18,515 nt of DNA, from positions 1 to 18,515 of the forward strand of contig DESK01000063.1 of the NCBI GenBank assembly GCA_002361955.1, in the 5' to 3' direction. The notes beneath the pieces were generated by a model that saw nothing but the letters and a program-made list of their open reading frames with translations, made no database searches and was not told the origin of the DNA. Each line of letters begins with the position of its first letter. Positions within the stretch are counted from its first letter, which is position 1. This document shows, in pieces, positions 7,242-14,113 of the stretch. The stretch is from Lachnospiraceae bacterium UBA3316 (GTDB lineage Bacteria; Bacillota; Clostridia; Lachnospirales; Lachnospiraceae). Both the position numbers and the translations under genes were made by a program.

Positions 7242-7268
7242 GTTACTGTGAACGAAGCAAACAGTAAC
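7242..7268. repeat. Perfect 8-bp inverted repeat after plsC-type gene
   Basis: GTTACTGT (7242-7249) and ACAGTAAC (7261-7268) are perfectly complementary around an 11-base centre; outside them CTCG and CGAG pair across a 3 x 3 internal loop. It lies between the acyltransferase stop and the terminator. It has no T-run of its own. It may stabilise the mRNA 3' end or be a copy of an intergenic palindromic repeat. Confidence 0.6.
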
Positions 7269-7274
7269 GTGCGA

Positions 7275-7307
7275 GGCTCCGGGGAACCACTTCTCCGGAG
7301 CCTTTTT
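7275..7307 (+). terminator. Intrinsic terminator of malQ-acyltransferase unit
   Basis: GGCTCCGG (7275-7282) pairs with CCGGAGCC (7295-7302), and GGAA/TTCT extend the stem to 12 pairs with one G-T, closing a CCAC loop; five T follow (7303-7307). Strong intrinsic terminator on the plus strand. Confidence 0.92.
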
Positions 7308-7338
7308 CCATACTTTTATCATATTTTTATCGTATGAT
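7303..7338 (+). promoter_or_regulatory. Tandem 11-bp repeats and -10 box before the response regulator
   Basis: Three consecutive 11-base units, TTTTTCCATAC (7303-7313), TTTTATCATAT (7314-7324) and TTTTATCGTAT (7325-7335); the last two differ at one base. A -10-like TATGAT lies at 7333-7338 and no good -35 exists at the right distance. An 11-bp period of direct repeats next to a -10 is the pattern used by OmpR/PhoB-family regulators, so this is probably where the product of the next gene binds its own promoter. Confidence 0.55.
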
Positions 7339-7407
7339 TACAGAAAGCGGCATCTTTGCAGATGACGATTCTGTAACGGACGAACACAAAGGAGAAAGAG
7401 TTCTATT

Positions 7408-8100
7408 ATGGAAAATTCAAAAAAGCTAATTTTTATTGTGGAGGATGACACAAAGCTCCGGCGGACGCTGGAGGACTTCCTCATCGCCAACGACTATGAA
7501 ACCCTCGGCGCAAAGGACGGTCAGGAGGCCCTGGATCTTTATTTTTCCAATAATCATAAGATCGATCTGATTCTTCTGGATGGAATGCTGCCCAAGGTGG
7601 ACGGATACGATGTGTTGAAATCAATCCGTGAATACTCCTCCGTCCCCATTATCATGCTGACTGCCAGGGAGTCCGAAGAAGATCAGATCATGGGACTGGA
7701 AAACGGCGCGGACAACTACATCACCAAGCCCTTCCTGCTGCGGGTGCTCAAAGCCCATATCGAAGCCCTGCTCAAGCGCGCCGCGCCGGCCTCCACCGAG
7801 GAGATCCGCAAGGGCGCCCTGCGTATTGAGCCGGAATACCGGAAGGCCTATATCGACGATGAGTTTTTCTTCACCACCCCCAAGGAGTTTGACCTGCTTT
7901 TTTACTTTATCCAAAACGAAAACGTGGTCATGACAAGGGAGACGATCCTGGACGCCGTGTGGGGCTTTGACTACGACGGCGGCATCCGCACCGTGGATAC
8001 TGTGGTCAAACAGCTCCGACGCAAGATGACGGAACGCCATCCCTATATCCAGTCGATCTACGGGGTGGGCTACCGCTTTGAGGTGAATGATTATGAATAA
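7408..8100 (+). CDS. OmpR/PhoB-family response regulator
   Basis: DNA-binding output of a two-component system with the histidine kinase that follows. The 230-residue product has a receiver domain (about 1-122): acidic cluster Glu12-Asp13-Asp14, phosphoacceptor Asp58 in LILLDGMLP, Thr85 in IIMLTAR and Lys107 in NYITKPF. The C-terminal winged-helix domain (about 135-228) shows the family ending with TTPKEFDLLFYF, ILDAVWG, RTVDTVVKQLRRKM and IYGVGYRFE. AAGGAG lies 13 bases before the ATG, with purine-rich AAAGAG closer. Its stop overlaps the kinase start. The target genes are not shown by the sequence; the repeats upstream suggest self-regulation. Confidence 0.95.
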   Translation: MENSKKLIFIVEDDTKLRRTLEDFLIANDYETLGAKDGQEALDLYFSNNHKIDLILLDGMLPKVDGYDVLKSIREYSSVPIIMLTARESEEDQIMGLENGADNYITKPFLLRVLKAHIEALLKRAAPASTEEIRKGALRIEPEYRKAYIDDEFFFTTPKEFDLLFYFIQNENVVMTRETILDAVWGFDYDGGIRTVDTVVKQLRRKMTERHPYIQSIYGVGYRFEVNDYE

Positions 8101-9523
8101 ACTTCGCACACAGGCCGGTCTTGCCGTCAGTATTTTCCTGGTATGCATACTGGGAGGGGCCTGCCTCATTTACATTCTTTTCGCTGAGGATTTCTACATC
8201 ACCAAAAAGAAATCCCTGATGGACAACGCCTTCTACAAGGTAAAGCAGCTGGACTTAGACCAGGTGACGGATGACAGCGACCCTGCCCTCGCCGCCCTGG
8301 AAGTGGAGAATTTCTCCATCATCATCTGCGATGAGAATTTCCAGATGGTCTATTCCTCAAAAATCTGGAATTCTGAGCAGATCATCCAGGAGGTCATGAG
8401 GCCTGCCGCCCAAAAGTTTTCCAAGGACGCCCACGCCTCCTACAAAAAGGATACGCCCCGAAAACCTGTATCCCTCTATGGCCTGGTGGAGCAGGATTCC
8501 CACACGTATTACATCTTTATCTATGAATACACCACCTCCATCCGCCGGAGCATCGAGTATGTCAACGAGTTTTTGCTGAATGTACTGCTGGTGGCCGTCA
8601 TCCTGGGATGTGTTTTTGGCTGGATCATCAGCTCTAAAATTGTAAAACCCATCCAGGACATCCGCACGGTGGCCTATAAAATCGCTGAGAATGATTTTTC
8701 TGTCCGTGCCTCCGAGTCCGCCCCCACCTATGAGCTCCAGCAGCTGGCCTCCAGCATCAACACCATGGCCGACAAGATCCAGAGGGACATCAATGACCTG
8801 AACAATTACAATTATCTGCTGCTTCGGCAAAACAGGAACATGGCTGAGTTTGAGAATATCCGAAAGGTCATCGTAAGCCGCATGACCCATGAGCTGAAAA
8901 CGCCCCTGGCCATCATTTCCAGCCAGGTAGAAATGCTTCAGTACGCGTACGATGATTCAAAAAAGGACTACTATTTTTCATCCATCATGGAAGAGATCGA
9001 GAAGATGAACGGCCTGATCAACAATATCTTAAATAACTCCTTCACAGAGGAAGCCCTGCCGGATACCCTGCTGGAGCGAAACGACCTCTCCGGACTTTTG
9101 AATACTCTGAGCCCCAAATACAAGTGCTGGATGGCCTCTGCCCGTATCCAGTTTGTGGACACGGTGCAGGATGGATGCTTCGCCAGGTTTGACCCGTCCC
9201 AGATTGAACAGGTCATCAACAACTACATCATGAACGCCAAAAAGCACACAGCGCCGGGATGCCAGATCGTTCTGACTCTGCGCCAGGACAATGAAAGCAT
9301 CTACTGCTCCGTCTACAATGAAGGGGAGTCGATCCCGGAAGAGGAGCAGGATCAAATCTGGAAAAGCTTTTATCAGGCAGAAAATAAATATTATGCCGGC
9401 GCTACGGAAATCGGCCTGGGGCTTTTTATTGTCCAGGATATCATCCGCCTCCATCACGGAAGCTGCGGCGTCTTCAACTGCCGCAAGGGCGTAGAGTTCT
9501 GGTTCCGGCTGCCGAAGGTATAG
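8093..9523 (+). CDS. Membrane sensor histidine kinase (HAMP, HisKA, HATPase_c)
   Basis: Sensor partner of the preceding response regulator. The 476-residue product has a transmembrane helix at about 9-31, an extracytoplasmic sensor region of about 130 residues with no domain I recognise, a second transmembrane helix at about 161-181, a HAMP linker, the phosphoacceptor His266 in MTHELKTP, the N box INNYIMNAKKH, NEGESIP as G1 box and GLGLFIVQDI as G2 box. An ATG two codons earlier exists, but GAGGTG is 7 bases before the ATG at 8093 and only one base before the earlier one. It overlaps the regulator stop by 8 bases. The signal is unknown. The G1 box lacks the usual DxGxG form, a variation common in clostridial kinases. 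Confidence 0.94.
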   Translation: MNKLRTQAGLAVSIFLVCILGGACLIYILFAEDFYITKKKSLMDNAFYKVKQLDLDQVTDDSDPALAALEVENFSIIICDENFQMVYSSKIWNSEQIIQEVMRPAAQKFSKDAHASYKKDTPRKPVSLYGLVEQDSHTYYIFIYEYTTSIRRSIEYVNEFLLNVLLVAVILGCVFGWIISSKIVKPIQDIRTVAYKIAENDFSVRASESAPTYELQQLASSINTMADKIQRDINDLNNYNYLLLRQNRNMAEFENIRKVIVSRMTHELKTPLAIISSQVEMLQYAYDDSKKDYYFSSIMEEIEKMNGLINNILNNSFTEEALPDTLLERNDLSGLLNTLSPKYKCWMASARIQFVDTVQDGCFARFDPSQIEQVINNYIMNAKKHTAPGCQIVLTLRQDNESIYCSVYNEGESIPEEEQDQIWKSFYQAENKYYAGATEIGLGLFIVQDIIRLHHGSCGVFNCRKGVEFWFRLPKV

Positions 9524-9548
9524 AACTTACCCTTTTCTACACATTTTC

Positions 9549-9622
9549 ATCACATCCCTGTAGTATATTACAAATGTATGAATCATACGTCACAATTTTG
9601 TAATATTTTCCAGGGAGGTGAT
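9549..9622. repeat. 74-bp near-palindrome with nested palindromes
   Basis: Left arm 9549-9574 and right arm 9597-9622 are inverted copies matching at 22 of 26 positions; the innermost 10 bases (ATATTACAAA / TTTGTAATAT) are perfect. The 22-base centre holds another palindrome, GTATGAATCATAC (9576-9588). Both outer ends read like strong ribosome binding sites facing outward (CAGGGAGGTGAT on plus, CAGGGATGTGAT on minus), yet neither is followed by a credible gene. Candidate promoters run both ways: TTACAA-17-CACAAT on plus and TTGTGA-17-TGTAAT on minus. Confidence 0.7.
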
Positions 9623-9838
9623 ACCAAACGCAGCGGCCCCGGATCGGGCTGTCTCTCTCAACCAAAACCCTCGCGGCATTCGCCAAATGCCCGTGCAAGC
9701 ACGGCACCTGGCCCACTGCCCGCGAAAAAAACAGACCCCGCCCCATCAGGCAGGCTCCGGCATATATTCCAAAAATATAAATCTTAGCCAATCTCTCCTT
9801 TGCCGGAGCCCCGCCAACATGGAACAGGGTCTGTTTTT
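9623..9838 (+). other. Structured non-coding stretch, possible small RNA
   Basis: No convincing gene in either strand. On the plus strand it would be a transcript starting just after the near-palindrome, containing hairpins GGCATT/AATGCC and CCGTGC-AA-GCACGG (about 9675-9713), and ending in the long hairpin that closes with GGGTCTGTTTTT. Two short frames here (from GTG 9618 and ATG 9578) and one on the minus strand were judged not to be genes. It may be a small RNA, a riboregulator, or a dispersed intergenic repeat. Confidence 0.35.
9727..9838. terminator. Long nested hairpin, likely bidirectional terminator
   Basis: Outer arms AAAAACAGACCC (9727-9738) and GGGTCTGTTTTT (9827-9838) are perfect over 12 bases; inner arms GGCTCCGGCA (9753-9762) and TGCCGGAGCC (9801-9810) are perfect over 10. 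Near the tip TATATT/AATATA can pair. T-runs lie on both strands outside the stem (five on plus, seven on minus). It sits between the convergent kinase and murF genes, so it probably ends both. The 112-base size is unusual for a plain terminator. Confidence 0.65.
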
Positions 9839-9864
9839 GTATATAAAAAATCATTCCCGGATAC

Positions 9865-11235
9865 TCAGATTTCCTGCAGCCTCTCCACCACTTTTTCAAA
9901 ATGCATCCCGTGGGAGGCTTTCACAAGGATGGTATCGTCCGGCTGCACAAGCTTTGGCAATACCTCCAGGAGGGCTGCCAGGGTGGGCACCTGCAGAACC
10001 TCCCCGCAGCCACCGCTCTCAAAGGCCGCTTCCGCCATATGGCGGCTGACCTCCCCTACGCAGATCAGCAGGTCGATCTGATTCTTTGCTGCATAGGTGC
10101 CCACGCCCGCGTGGAGCTCTGCCGTATTCTCCCCCAGCTCAAACATATCGCCCAGTATGGCCACCTTCCGGTGCTCCGCGTCCTTCAGGACGTCCAGGGA
10201 AGCCTTCATGGACACCGGATTGGCGTTGTAGCAGTCGTCGATGATCACCATACTGCCCTTCTCGATCATATGGAACCGCCCGCCCAGGGAGGTCAGTTTC
10301 TCAATCCCCGCCCGGATCTGCTCCAGGGTCAGCCCCATGGCCGTCCCAACAGCTGTGGCCGCCAGGGCGTTTAAGACCATATGGTATCCTGGAATCGGGA
10401 TCTGCACAGAAAAACTTTCCTGGCCTACATGAATGTGGCAGCCGATGCCCTTCAGTCCCTTTGGCTCAATCTCATCCGCGTAGATCTCCCTTCCGCTCTC
10501 TATGCCGAAAAAGATGGGGCGGATCCCCTTAACCTCCCGGATCGCAGCAAGCTTATCGTCATCCCCGTTTAAAATAACAACTCCGTCCTCCGCCAGATAA
10601 TCGAAGATCTCCGACTTGGCCCGCAGAATGCCGTCCCTGTCCTTTAAGAATTCCAGGTGGCACTGGCCGATATTTGTGATCACGCATACGTCAGGCCGCG
10701 CGATCTTGCTCAGGCGGTGCATCTCGCCAAAGTCGCTGATGCCCATCTCCAGCACGGCCACCTGATGCTCTTCCCGCATGCGGAACACCGTCAGAGGCAG
10801 ACCCAGCTCGTTGTTAAAGTTCCCAAGGGTTTTCATCACGCTGTATTTTTCCGCCAGGACAGAGGCGATCACCTCCTTGGTGCTGGTCTTTCCCACGCTC
10901 CCGGTGATTCCCACTACCCGGAGATCCAGCTGCTGCCGGTAAAATTCCGCCATATCCTTGATCGCCTGGAGGGACGATTCCACTAAAATCCAGGGGCCGC
11001 CGGGATTTGCAAGCTCCTGCTCCGAAATCACGCACAGCGCTCCCTTCTCAAAGACTGACGGGATAAAGCTGTGTCCGTCCACCCGCTCTCCCTTTACGGC
11101 CACAAACAGGCAGCCCTCCGCCGCCTGCCTGCTGTCTGTGGTAACAGCGGCCACCTCACGGTCTGCCGCCTCTTCCGTTCCATGGTAAATACCGCCGCAC
11201 ACCTGGGCAATACGGCGAAGAGTCATGTTCTTCAT
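9865..11235 (-). CDS. murF: UDP-N-acetylmuramoyl-tripeptide--D-alanyl-D-alanine ligase
   Basis: Adds the D-Ala-D-Ala dipeptide to the UDP-MurNAc-tripeptide, the last cytoplasmic step of the peptidoglycan stem. The 456-residue product has the MurF order: N-terminal uridine-binding part with TDSRQAAEGCLFVAVKGERVDGHSFI (contains the family DSR and FVA..G...DGH motifs), the P-loop GITGSVGKTSTK (109-120), NFNNELGLPLT, LEMGIS, NIGQCHLE (188-195), the lysine of RAKSEIF at about 207, GRFHMIE, DDCYNANPVSM and LGDMFELG. The start at 11233-11235 has GGGATAGG just upstream; an ATG three codons later is possible. It is 42 bases after ddl, whose product feeds it. It is probably the last gene of the unit, with the long hairpin at 9727-9838 beyond it. 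Confidence 0.95.
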   Translation of the reverse strand: MKNMTLRRIAQVCGGIYHGTEEAADREVAAVTTDSRQAAEGCLFVAVKGERVDGHSFIPSVFEKGALCVISEQELANPGGPWILVESSLQAIKDMAEFYRQQLDLRVVGITGSVGKTSTKEVIASVLAEKYSVMKTLGNFNNELGLPLTVFRMREEHQVAVLEMGISDFGEMHRLSKIARPDVCVITNIGQCHLEFLKDRDGILRAKSEIFDYLAEDGVVILNGDDDKLAAIREVKGIRPIFFGIESGREIYADEIEPKGLKGIGCHIHVGQESFSVQIPIPGYHMVLNALAATAVGTAMGLTLEQIRAGIEKLTSLGGRFHMIEKGSMVIIDDCYNANPVSMKASLDVLKDAEHRKVAILGDMFELGENTAELHAGVGTYAAKNQIDLLICVGEVSRHMAEAAFESGGCGEVLQVPTLAALLEVLPKLVQPDDTILVKASHGMHFEKVVERLQEI

Positions 11236-11277
11236 ATCCTATCCCTTTCTTTTCATGCTTTATCCAAAAACCTCTGC

Positions 11278-12297
11278 CTAGGAAACCTCTATGAGCCTCT
11301 CGCAAAGCTCCCCAAAGGACATACCCAAAGCCTGCGCCTCCTGGGGCAGGAGGCTGGTGGGCGTCATGCCGGGCAGGGTATTCGCCTCCAGGCAGTACAT
11401 CTGGCCTTTCTCGTTCATCAGAAAATCAATGCGCCCGTATCCTTTCAGCCGCAGCGCCTCGTAGGCCCTCACGGCATAGGCCTGCATCGCAGCCGTCTGC
11501 TCTTCGGTAAGCTCAGCCGGGCAGGTCTCCACCGTGCTTCCGGGCTGGTATTTATTCTTATAATCATAAAAGCCCTGCAGGGGCGCGATCTCAATAATCG
11601 GGTAGGCCTCGCCGTCTATCACTCCCACGGAAAATTCCCTTCCCTTCACGTACTCCTCCAAAACCACCTCCGGCTCATAGGAGAACGCCTCCGCAAGGGC
11701 CTCCGCAAAGGCCTCCTCCGTCTCGGTGATGTACACTCCTACACTGGAGCCTCCGCAACAGGTCTTGACCACGCATGGCAGCTTCAGGCCGTAAGCCGCA
11801 GCCGTCTTCCTCTGCTCCTTCCGGTGTACCAGGATGCCCGCCGGAGTGGGAATGCCGTTCTCCCGGAAAAGCTGCTTGGAAAGCCCCTTGTCCATGGCCA
11901 GGGCGCTGCCCAGATAGCCGCTGCCCGTATAACGGATGCCGAACAGGTCAAAGGCTGCCTGCACCTTGCCGTTTTCTCCGTTTTCCCCATGGAGGGCCAT
12001 AAACACCAGATCTGCCGCCCGGCAAAGCTCCATCACCTGGGGGCCGAAAAACTCCTTTCTCTCTCCCACCGAGGTTTCCACCTGGCTGTCAAAGCTTCTC
12101 ATATAAGCGGCGGCTGCCTCCACGTCGTAGGCCTCTGTAAAAGCCTCTGCCGGATCCGCGCCCTCCTGCCCGAACCAGACGTCCACCAGAATCGCCCGGT
12201 GGCCTCTCTCCCGCAGCGCAGTGCATACCTGTGTACCGGAGACGATGGAAATCTCCCTCTCCGTGCTGATACCTCCTGCCAAAACTACAATCTTCAC
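11278..12297 (-). CDS. ddl: D-alanine--D-alanine ligase (ATP-grasp)
   Basis: Makes the D-Ala-D-Ala dipeptide used by MurF. The start is GTG (12295-12297) with AGGAGG 8 bases upstream; 339 residues. Seen: VLAGGISTEREIS (5-17), FMALHGENGENG (99-110), YTGSG, the ATP-loop KTCCGGSSVGV (178-188), the omega-loop GFYDYKNKY (242-250), GRIDF with Asp291 and LEANTLPGMTPTS with Glu304 and Asn306 as metal ligands. Tyr250 corresponds to the tyrosine that favours D-Ala over D-lactate in E. coli DdlB, so a Van-type depsipeptide ligase is unlikely. Odd: the ATP loop has Lys-Thr where most Ddl enzymes have Lys-Pro. It may be a second, divergent Ddl. Its 42-base spacing to murF supports the pathway role. Confidence 0.92.
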   Translation of the reverse strand: MKIVVLAGGISTEREISIVSGTQVCTALRERGHRAILVDVWFGQEGADPAEAFTEAYDVEAAAAYMRSFDSQVETSVGERKEFFGPQVMELCRAADLVFMALHGENGENGKVQAAFDLFGIRYTGSGYLGSALAMDKGLSKQLFRENGIPTPAGILVHRKEQRKTAAAYGLKLPCVVKTCCGGSSVGVYITETEEAFAEALAEAFSYEPEVVLEEYVKGREFSVGVIDGEAYPIIEIAPLQGFYDYKNKYQPGSTVETCPAELTEEQTAAMQAYAVRAYEALRLKGYGRIDFLMNEKGQMYCLEANTLPGMTPTSLLPQEAQALGMSFGELCERLIEVS

Positions 12298-12326
12298 AAT
12301 CTTTTCCTCCTGTCTCTATTACTCAG

Positions 12327-12353
12327 AAGGCTCCGCCGAACTGCCGGAGCCTT
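12327..12353. terminator. Hairpin between the transpeptidase and ddl
   Basis: AAGGCTCCG (12327-12335) and CGGAGCCTT (12345-12353) are perfectly complementary around 9 bases. On the minus strand, the direction of the genes, no T-run follows, so it would be at most a weak terminator or an mRNA processing/stability element; on the plus strand TTTT follows. It may set different levels of the transpeptidase and of ddl-murF. Confidence 0.5.
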
Positions 12354-12363
12354 TTCCTTCTAT

Positions 12364-13902
12364 TTACATATCTACCACAGGCATATCATCATCTTCTTCA
12401 TCTTCCTGTTTCTGTGACTCCGACTGTTTCTGGTCCGTCACGTCCTCACCCTTGTCGTTGATGACACGCGTCTCTGCCGGCTGGGGAATATTAACCGTCC
12501 CCTTGCCCTGATTGGTGGCCCCGCTGTAACAGATCACGGGATCTCCCACGGAAATATTGGCATAGATGATCTTTGCCTGCTCCCAGGGCGTGTTGATACA
12601 GCCGTGGGAACCGTTTGTCTTATAAATATCACCTCCATAGTAGGGCCTCCACTTGGAATCATGGATTCCCACGCCCTCACAGAAGGGCATCCAGAAGTCT
12701 ACCGGCGTCTTGTAGTCCTCCCCCTTCAGCACAGCCTTCTCCTCTTTATTGTATATACAGTAGATGCCCTCAGGAGAACCATAATCCTTGCTCACATTTC
12801 CCGTAACGATGGGCGTATCCACCAAAAGCTCCCCGTCTTTATAGAACCACATCCGCTGGTTCGTATAATCAATCTCCACATACGTATCCCCGATATCGTC
12901 GCCGCCCTCGCCATAGGATCTGGCCGACTCCAGATAGACCGGTGTGCGCTCCGCCGACTCGCCCTTTTCCAAAAGCTCCAGAAGGATATCCACCTCTGAG
13001 GCCTCGTCGATCTTCCATCCGTAGGTCTCATGCCGGACCGTCACGGTTTCCCCCAAACTTGTGGTAAATTCCATGTCGTTTCCAAAGGTGTCATACTTGT
13101 CGGACAGGGCTGCCATCCAGTCCGCCGCCTTATTCCAGTTAAACTCCACATTCAGCTTCTCATCCATGGTCATCCAGTCCCTGATCGTATCGTAGTCCAG
13201 GACCTCCTGGGTATTTCCGATATTATATGTAATGACCAGCTTAAAATATTTATTCAACTTGTCCGCCCTGGCCACAAGCTCCTTGTCATCTGCCTTCACC
13301 TTCGGCTCCAGGTAGCAGCCTCCGGCTTCCAGGTTCACCTCCGTCTCTCCCTTGTCCACAGCCGCCTTCACAAGAGCGAAAGCCTTCTCCGGATCCAGCT
13401 GGTTTCCTTCCACCTCCGGTTCAATCACATAGCCTTCATCTGTCTCTTTCATCTGGGCGTCCACAGGCTTCGTCACCTTTGACTCATCAAAGCAGTCCAG
13501 GCTCTCCAGAGCCTTTTTCAGCATCTTCTCATCGTAGGTCGTCTGCGCCGTCATAGTGTAGGTCGTCGGCTGAAACACTGCCGACAGCCATAAAAAGGAA
13601 TTCTGATTGTCCTTCAAGGCCTGCACCGCTCCGTCAGACACATAGGAAAAATCCATCATGCCCCCGTCCACGGTCTCCTCCTTGCCGTCCCTGAGCGTCA
13701 GGATGACCGTGTAGTCTGACACGTCTGTGGCAATCATCTCCTCCGCCTTCTCCACCGTCTTCCGGGATACATCCATCCCGTTAATCTGGGAACCGGGGAA
13801 GAAACGGTTATTAAAATACACGCTGACTCCCAAGTACACCACGATCATCAATAAAATCACTACACTGAATACATAAATTACCACTTTCGCACTTTTCTTC
13901 AT
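12364..13902 (-). CDS. Membrane-anchored L,D-transpeptidase (YkuD) with PG-binding domains
   Basis: Likely forms 3-3 peptidoglycan cross-links or attaches molecules to meso-diaminopimelate outside the membrane. The 512-residue product has a short cytoplasmic start, one transmembrane helix at about 8-29, two consecutive regions resembling the PG_binding_4 (YoaR-like) domain at about 50-200 and 205-325, and a YkuD catalytic domain at about 340-455 with His414 (VGIHDS) and the active-site motif SHGCINTP with His433, Cys435 and Asn437. After the domain comes a charged, acidic tail (EDEEDDD near the end). A GGGG lies 9 bases before the ATG, with a second GGGG almost touching it. It precedes ddl and murF on the same strand, separated by a hairpin. 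Domain limits are estimates by eye. Confidence 0.92.
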   Translation of the reverse strand: MKKSAKVVIYVFSVVILLMIVVYLGVSVYFNNRFFPGSQINGMDVSRKTVEKAEEMIATDVSDYTVILTLRDGKEETVDGGMMDFSYVSDGAVQALKDNQNSFLWLSAVFQPTTYTMTAQTTYDEKMLKKALESLDCFDESKVTKPVDAQMKETDEGYVIEPEVEGNQLDPEKAFALVKAAVDKGETEVNLEAGGCYLEPKVKADDKELVARADKLNKYFKLVITYNIGNTQEVLDYDTIRDWMTMDEKLNVEFNWNKAADWMAALSDKYDTFGNDMEFTTSLGETVTVRHETYGWKIDEASEVDILLELLEKGESAERTPVYLESARSYGEGGDDIGDTYVEIDYTNQRMWFYKDGELLVDTPIVTGNVSKDYGSPEGIYCIYNKEEKAVLKGEDYKTPVDFWMPFCEGVGIHDSKWRPYYGGDIYKTNGSHGCINTPWEQAKIIYANISVGDPVICYSGATNQGKGTVNIPQPAETRVINDKGEDVTDQKQSESQKQEDEEDDDMPVVDM

Positions 13903-13984
13903 GCCCCTTATCCCCTTCTTAAAACTTAGTCAATCCCCTGTGCCTGCTGCCGTCCGGCAAAGCCGAAACCGCAACCTATGTCTC

Positions 13985-14012
13985 ATTTTACCATGTATCA
14001 GTGAAATGTAAA
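13985..14012 (-). promoter_or_regulatory. Promoter of the L,D-transpeptidase gene
   Basis: On the minus strand TTTACA (14007-14012), 16-base spacer, TAAAAT (13985-13990). It gives a leader of about 75 bases containing a small CGGC/GCCG hairpin. A perfect palindrome, CGAATT-GTA-AATTCG (14017-14031), lies just upstream, between this promoter and the divergent one. Confidence 0.7.
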
Positions 14013-14047
14013 TAATCGAATTGTAAATTCGGCAACTATTTCTGCTC

Positions 14048-14076
14048 TTGTGCACCCCGCCAAACAGGGCTATAAT
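14048..14076 (+). promoter_or_regulatory. Promoter of the YbaK-family gene
   Basis: TTGTGC (14048-14053), 17-base spacer, TATAAT (14071-14076, perfect). It lies 38 bases before the ATG and is divergent from the transpeptidase promoter. Confidence 0.8.
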
Positions 14077-14113
14077 AGATTGGCAAAACTGACAGTGAAA
14101 GGATGGCCCAGTC

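Noticed and set aside
9537..9899. 120-codon frame on the minus strand across the non-coding element
   Set aside because: It runs through the long hairpin and the near-palindrome, overlaps the murF end, has no ribosome binding site and no recognisable domain. The bases are better explained as structured DNA or RNA.
9618..10049. GTG-started frame on the plus strand beginning inside a strong ribosome-binding-like sequence
   Set aside because: The GTG is part of the GGAGGTG itself, so spacing is impossible, and the frame runs antisense into murF.
11278..12297. Van-type D-Ala-D-lactate or D-Ala-D-Ser ligase
   Set aside because: The omega loop YDYKNKY keeps the tyrosine of D-Ala-D-Ala enzymes, and no vanH, vanX or vanT-like genes are nearby.
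11071..12417. 448-codon open frame on the plus strand over ddl
   Set aside because: Exact antisense of ddl and the end of murF, without ribosome binding site or recognisable domain; long antisense frames are expected in GC-rich genes.
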